A stretch of 64,000 nucleotides of DNA from Allolobophora icterica (Eukaryota > Annelida > Clitellata > Crassiclitellata > Lumbricidae). The stretch covers positions 8,599,770 through 8,663,769 of the forward strand of contig OY744616.1 of assembly GCA_963556255.1 (NCBI GenBank), in the 5' to 3' direction. Below the pieces are notes generated by a model. The model saw only the letters and a program-made list of their open reading frames with translations, had not been told where the DNA came from and did no database searches. How positions within the stretch are numbered: the first letter of the stretch is position 1; every line of letters starts with the position of its first letter. This document shows positions 59,884 to 64,000 of this stretch, in pieces. Made by a program: the position numbers and the translations under genes.

Positions 59884-62573
59884 CTAAATAAATAAAAAAA
59901 CAGTTATTTATTTCTACCATTTCATAAAATCGTCACGACATAATCATGCATCAATGTACAAAGGAAGCCCAACAAAAGATTAAGCTTGTATACAAGTTAG
60001 GCTCCTATATTCCAATCTGACATTGTTTTTTAAAACGTCATACCCGGTACTGAGAGTGTCTATTTTTTTAACAACAGTTATTAACACCATGAAACAGACC
60101 ACATGGTCTTCAATCATGCAATCCCAATAGTGTAAGACAACTATGTTGTTGCAATCAAAGACTTAATTAGGACATTTTTCAAGCTGTGACCATTTCAGGT
60201 TATTTATCCCCGACTGTAGCAGTGTCAGGCTATCACAACTCTTGTAATTTTCGCCAAAATAAGGTTAGTACCATCACCAATGACATCAGCTCCCACAATT
60301 AGTAGTGACGACATCAGTAATGATAATACTGGTAAAATTGATAATACTAAGAATATTGGTAGCGACAATGATAATAATACTAACGATAATGACAACGAGA
60401 ACAATAATACTAGTAATTGTAATATTAATAATAATTCTGATAATGATATTAATATATGATAACAAATGATTACTTGGAGTACAATGCAGTAGAACTCAGC
60501 GTCCATTAAGACTATAAATGGTTTCTACCATTGTTTCATAATTGTAACACCCATGATTTCTACTTTGATAGGGATTAAAACCGAAATTTGATCGTTCAGA
60601 CTTTCCAAATGATGCCCAACATAATTGCCGACTTCTGTAGTAACTTACAAAGTATTGTTAGGCATTGTATCTCATAGGGAGATTTAACGATAAATCTTGT
60701 AATGTTTTCCTTCTTATAGCTGTTCCGAGTCAGCAAGTTTACAAGTTTCAACCTCTGCCTGGCTTTTGCAACATCAGTTAAGATGGTTACTTGACAATTC
60801 GCTTTCTTCCTGTGACTATTACCCGATAATGACTTACCTCATTTATGTGGCACTGTTCGCTCGTAAATATAGGTTATTACATTTTCAGTTTTGGATAATA
60901 TTCAAATCTCTCCAAACAAAATAAAACTTCAGTACGAGGTAGGATTACAAATACAGGCCGATGTTGAAAAAATCTATTGTGAATTTGGTAGTGCAATATG
61001 AAACGTGCCACCAACGTAAGAACTACTGCTGTTGTTAAACCTATATCTTTGCAACGCACTTTTCTTGGGATCACATCTCTCGTTCCATCCGACAGTCTTA
61101 GCAGGTTACCATTCAGATCACTCTTTTAGAGTCATATTAGAAAGGATAATATTTATATTTTAAGTTCTTACAGATGTTCTCCTTTAATATTCTGAATTTT
61201 TATTTTAGTTACTGTGTGGGTACCTTGAGCGAGCTCTTCACTCACAATTGCTCAGCGCCATCGATGTTCTGTCGTATGGTCGTGTGCACTTTTGAATATT
61301 GGAAGAAGGGTATATTTCAAATACAGTTGTATTTTATTATTATTATTTTTATTATTATAATTATTATTATTAAAATTTAAATAACTCTTTCAAAGATTCA
61401 TATTCACAAAAATCACAGTGATTTTTAAGTACCAATAGAAGTCTCTTTCTAAATAATTATGAAGTTACTTTATTATTGTATGCAGATTTTCACTTAAAAG
61501 CACGAAGACTATTAAGAATATCCCTTAACTTTACACCGTTCCATTTCAAAATTTCAAACCAAAAATATTTATGCTTCTGATAATAAATATTAATCGTTAA
61601 TTTGAACGACTGACGATTGCAGCCAAACTGCAGGGCAGTCACCCTAGCAATAGAAGTGCTATACCTGTACACCGTGACGTCTTTACACTGTGGGTAAACC
61701 TCCAGGCAAAACTCCTTCAATTTAGGGTCAAAGATGCCTGGAACGTTTGCGCACTCTGTGGAGCTCGTAATCGGAACCTGAGGGCCAGGGCAGCCAGCAC
61801 AGGTCAACACTGTTGTTGTTACTCCGATGTTGACGTCAATCTTGCTGATAGTTCCAAATTGACCACACTAACGAAATAACACGATCTAAATTGGCGTCAG
61901 CTTTTTTGCACTTAAACATATGCTTAAATTAGTATGAGCTTCAAAAGAGATACAGAAAATATCAAAACTGCATCGCGTCAACTTGTTTTAATTGTTGGTT
62001 TGTAAGTACACGCACCTTGCTGCTGACAATGAGGAATCCATAAGATGAAAAGGTCACGTATTACCTCGATCAGGGTATTGTAGGACCGTTAAAATAACCG
62101 AGTTAAAGTTACGAAGTAAAAAAAATGATGCTGACGAAGACGAAAACGAAGACAACGACGACAATGATGATGATCATGACGTTGGTGAAGATGATGTTGA
62201 CGACGATTTATAAAATCAAATAAATAAGGCAACCTACTTACTTAGATAAGCCTAAACATTGGTAACACGAGAACACAACGGTGAGCGAGAATATGAAAAG
62301 TAATGATTTGCTGCGTAGTAAAAGGAAACTAAGCAGCTGCTGTACGGCCAGTCTGTGCATTTACATAATTATTGTTACAGTAAAGCAATTTATGTTTACC
62401 GTGCACGTTGGAAGAGACGTAGGTATTTTGAGGAAGGTGAGCTTTGTCAACGCGCTGTTACAGTAGTCCGCGTTGTTGGAATCGTTGAAACCACTGGACC
62501 CAGCATGAACCTTTGATGGCAAAATATCAGAGCCCATCAGAACCAAAAAGGTCACGATGTAGATTGGCAGCAT
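59769..62573 (-). CDS. Secreted Cys-rich protein with Thr/Pro mucin-like tail, copy 2
   Basis: Sister of 47,481-51,251. Three exons join into 513 nt (170 aa): signal peptide MLPIYIVTFLVLMGSDILPS; Cys segment ending TCTVNINCFT; core CGQFGTISKIDVNIG, LTCAGCPGPQVPI, FCLEVYPQCKDVTVYR; tail CSCPVVTTQVLTTPP and TTTTP repeats ending PPPPMTTHYY. All cysteines align with copy 1 while the signal-proximal loop and the tail differ. Tail shortening is by loss of 18-bp repeat units. The splice phases are identical. The whole locus, with both flanks and introns, was duplicated. Confidence 0.78.
59884..61664. other. Intron 2 of copy 2
   Basis: Contains a GATAATA-rich low-complexity run (60,300-60,450) and a SINE body fragment at 61,206-61,330. 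Otherwise it matches intron 2 of copy 1 without the large AAT repeat and the non-LTR fragment. Confidence 0.5.
61665..61867 (-). CDS. Copy 2 exon 2
   Basis: 203 bp; acceptor TTATTTCGTTAG, donor TACAG|GTATAG, phase 0 in and phase 2 out. It is two codons shorter than copy 1, within the NANSG region. Confidence 0.76.
62379..62573 (-). CDS. Copy 2 exon 1
   Basis: 65 codons to ACT|GTAACA, phase 0. Same length as in copy 1. Confidence 0.7.
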
Positions 62574-62665
62574 CTTCTCGAAAATGAACGAATGCTTAAA
62601 GCTCGGATTCCTATCGTGAAGGCAGTTAATGCTGGCTATAGGCTACCACCAAAGGCTGGAAATTA

Positions 62666-62673
62666 TTTTTATA
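62666..62673 (-). promoter_or_regulatory. TATA box, copy 2
   Basis: TATAAAAA on the minus strand about 95 bp upstream of the ATG, matching the position in copy 1. Confidence 0.55.
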
Positions 62674-62679
62674 GTTTGA

Positions 62680-64000
62680 AGAATCACGCTACAGGCCTAC
62701 ATTGACTAAATTGTGCGTTCTCTGTGTCAGAGTTCACTAGAGTGTTACGATTTCACGCATCATTGCCACCAGTTTTCGTGAATACACTTTCCGAAATCTT
62801 GTCAATACAAATTTCTTGCATCAGAAGTTTGTGCACAGGTGCATCCGACAAGAACTCATTTATTTTATACACGACCGTAGACGTGGAAGCCTCTGTTTGA
62901 TGGCCCGGTCGATGATCACGTGGTCAAACAGCTGCCACTCTTCAATCAGATTTGAACGCAAGCACTTTGGCATGGTGTTTGAGGCTTTTTTGAAACTAGA
63001 TTTAACTAGACTTGCAACCTATACGAATCTGCACTTCCATCAATCGCACGGTTTCTTTCACGTTCTTTTCGCACCAGATGCAAAATTAACATTTTCCGGC
63101 TGTCGTTATTCTTTTACCTTAGAGCATTACTGGCCAATAACTTTACATGAGCTATCAGTTAGTCATGAACGAAACCTCGTTAATTTACTTACACAAATGC
63201 GCGAGAGATTACCAGTGAAGACCTTCAGATTGTTAAGTTTCATTCGCATGAAGTTAACGTTCTTCATGCTTGTTACATCATTTAGTCTGTCGTTAACTAA
63301 GCATTTTAGTTACCCCGTCAGATAGTTATTTAGTTTGGCATGCTTTTGTGTGTCAGTAATATTAGTATATCAATGTTTTTGTTTAAATTACTTATGTTAG
63401 CGACGAAACTTTAACATTCATTCTTTATATAAGCTTTATGCATAATAATTATCTTATATTCTATCAATTCTTGGTCAAGAGAACTAGCGAACTGATGTCC
63501 CGCGAAGAGACTCGTGAAAAAGTTCGAGGTTGGAAGCGTACAACGGCCGAGACCTGAACTTTGGCTTAATCTTGCGGATCGGAAGGACTTCCTCCAAACC
63601 TGCTTCACAGTCGTTTATGTCAGCTACCTGCAGAGGCCAAACGTTTCTCACAGAAGACCTTCAACCCGTATGAATCTACGCTTCTCTGCGTCACCAATAA
63701 CTCGCCTCTTTCACGTTCTTTTGTCACCAGATGCAAGAATGTTACTCCATTGTTTGACTCGGGGTTCAGAACGATGCGTAGAACAGCTAGGCGACCCAAA
63801 CGGCGTTTGAAGTGAATAGTAGTGAACAGCAGTGGATAAGGACCGGTGTTAATGATTCGAACTCTGAGTAAACAGCATTTCTGCTTCAAGGACAAGGAGG
63901 AATGCTTTCTCAGTGAATCTCACCGCTCGTCACTCAAAGGCTACGAGCAGCTCTGGGAGAACGTCAACGCTACTTGCCACGATGTCGTGGACATCGCCTC
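62680..64000. repeat. Upstream flank and segmental duplication, paired with 57,297-58,400
   Basis: 62,680-62,870 pairs with 51,350-51,560; 63,010-64,000 pairs with 57,297-58,400. The window ends inside the duplicate. No gene established. Confidence 0.55.

Overview
The window is eukaryotic, most likely from a marine invertebrate animal. It is AT-rich, with GT-AG introns, long CTAT/CTGT/CTA/TAG/AAT microsatellites, tRNA-derived SINEs, non-LTR retrotransposon fragments, many hAT-type elements with 8-bp target duplications, and secreted multi-domain proteins (PAN, fibronectin-II-like, fibrinogen-related). An ambulacrarian or cephalochordate would fit, but I cannot fix the phylum. There are no bacterial operons, rRNA genes or CRISPR arrays.

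Positions 1-24,852 (+ strand) hold the most unusual structure: a tandem array of about 24 diverged intron-like units of roughly 0.4-0.7 kb. Each unit has a strong acceptor (pyrimidine tract plus TTTTGCAG or TTTAACAG) and a strong donor (GTATGTATGC), with only 9-24 bases between them. All 15 intact inserts are multiples of three. They are open together in only one phase (phase 1) and encode short Gly/Asp/Lys/Ser-rich peptides such as GPS, GDGK, VGDGE, GESQQ and GDTGPRAK. A matching phase-1 terminal exon (24,716-24,852) continues the same composition and ends in a hydrophobic tail resembling a GPI-anchor signal. I interpret this as the 3' part of a micro-exon gene whose 5' end lies left of the window. 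In related units the short exons differ while the flanking intron bases are nearly identical. The array is littered with transposons.

Positions 25-29 kb are a transposon nest: a non-LTR fragment, then three hAT-like elements inserted one inside another, each with its own 8-bp duplication.

Positions 29.7-43.1 kb (- strand) carry two tandem paralogues encoding a signal peptide, a PAN domain, a short fibronectin-II-like domain and a fibrinogen-related domain. The right copy (39,034-43,068) is intact, with five exons and 383 aa. The left copy (31,088-36,534) has a 1-bp insertion in its last exon, and its linker exon was not found.

Positions 47.5-62.6 kb (- strand) carry a second pair of tandem paralogues: small secreted Cys-rich proteins with Thr/Pro mucin-like tails (195 and 170 aa, three exons each, conserved TATA boxes), of no family I recognise. 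Between and around them lie SINE, non-LTR, mariner and hAT remnants, a degenerate transposase-like gene and long TAG repeats. All four secreted genes and the array could encode cell-surface or extracellular recognition molecules, but that link is inference.
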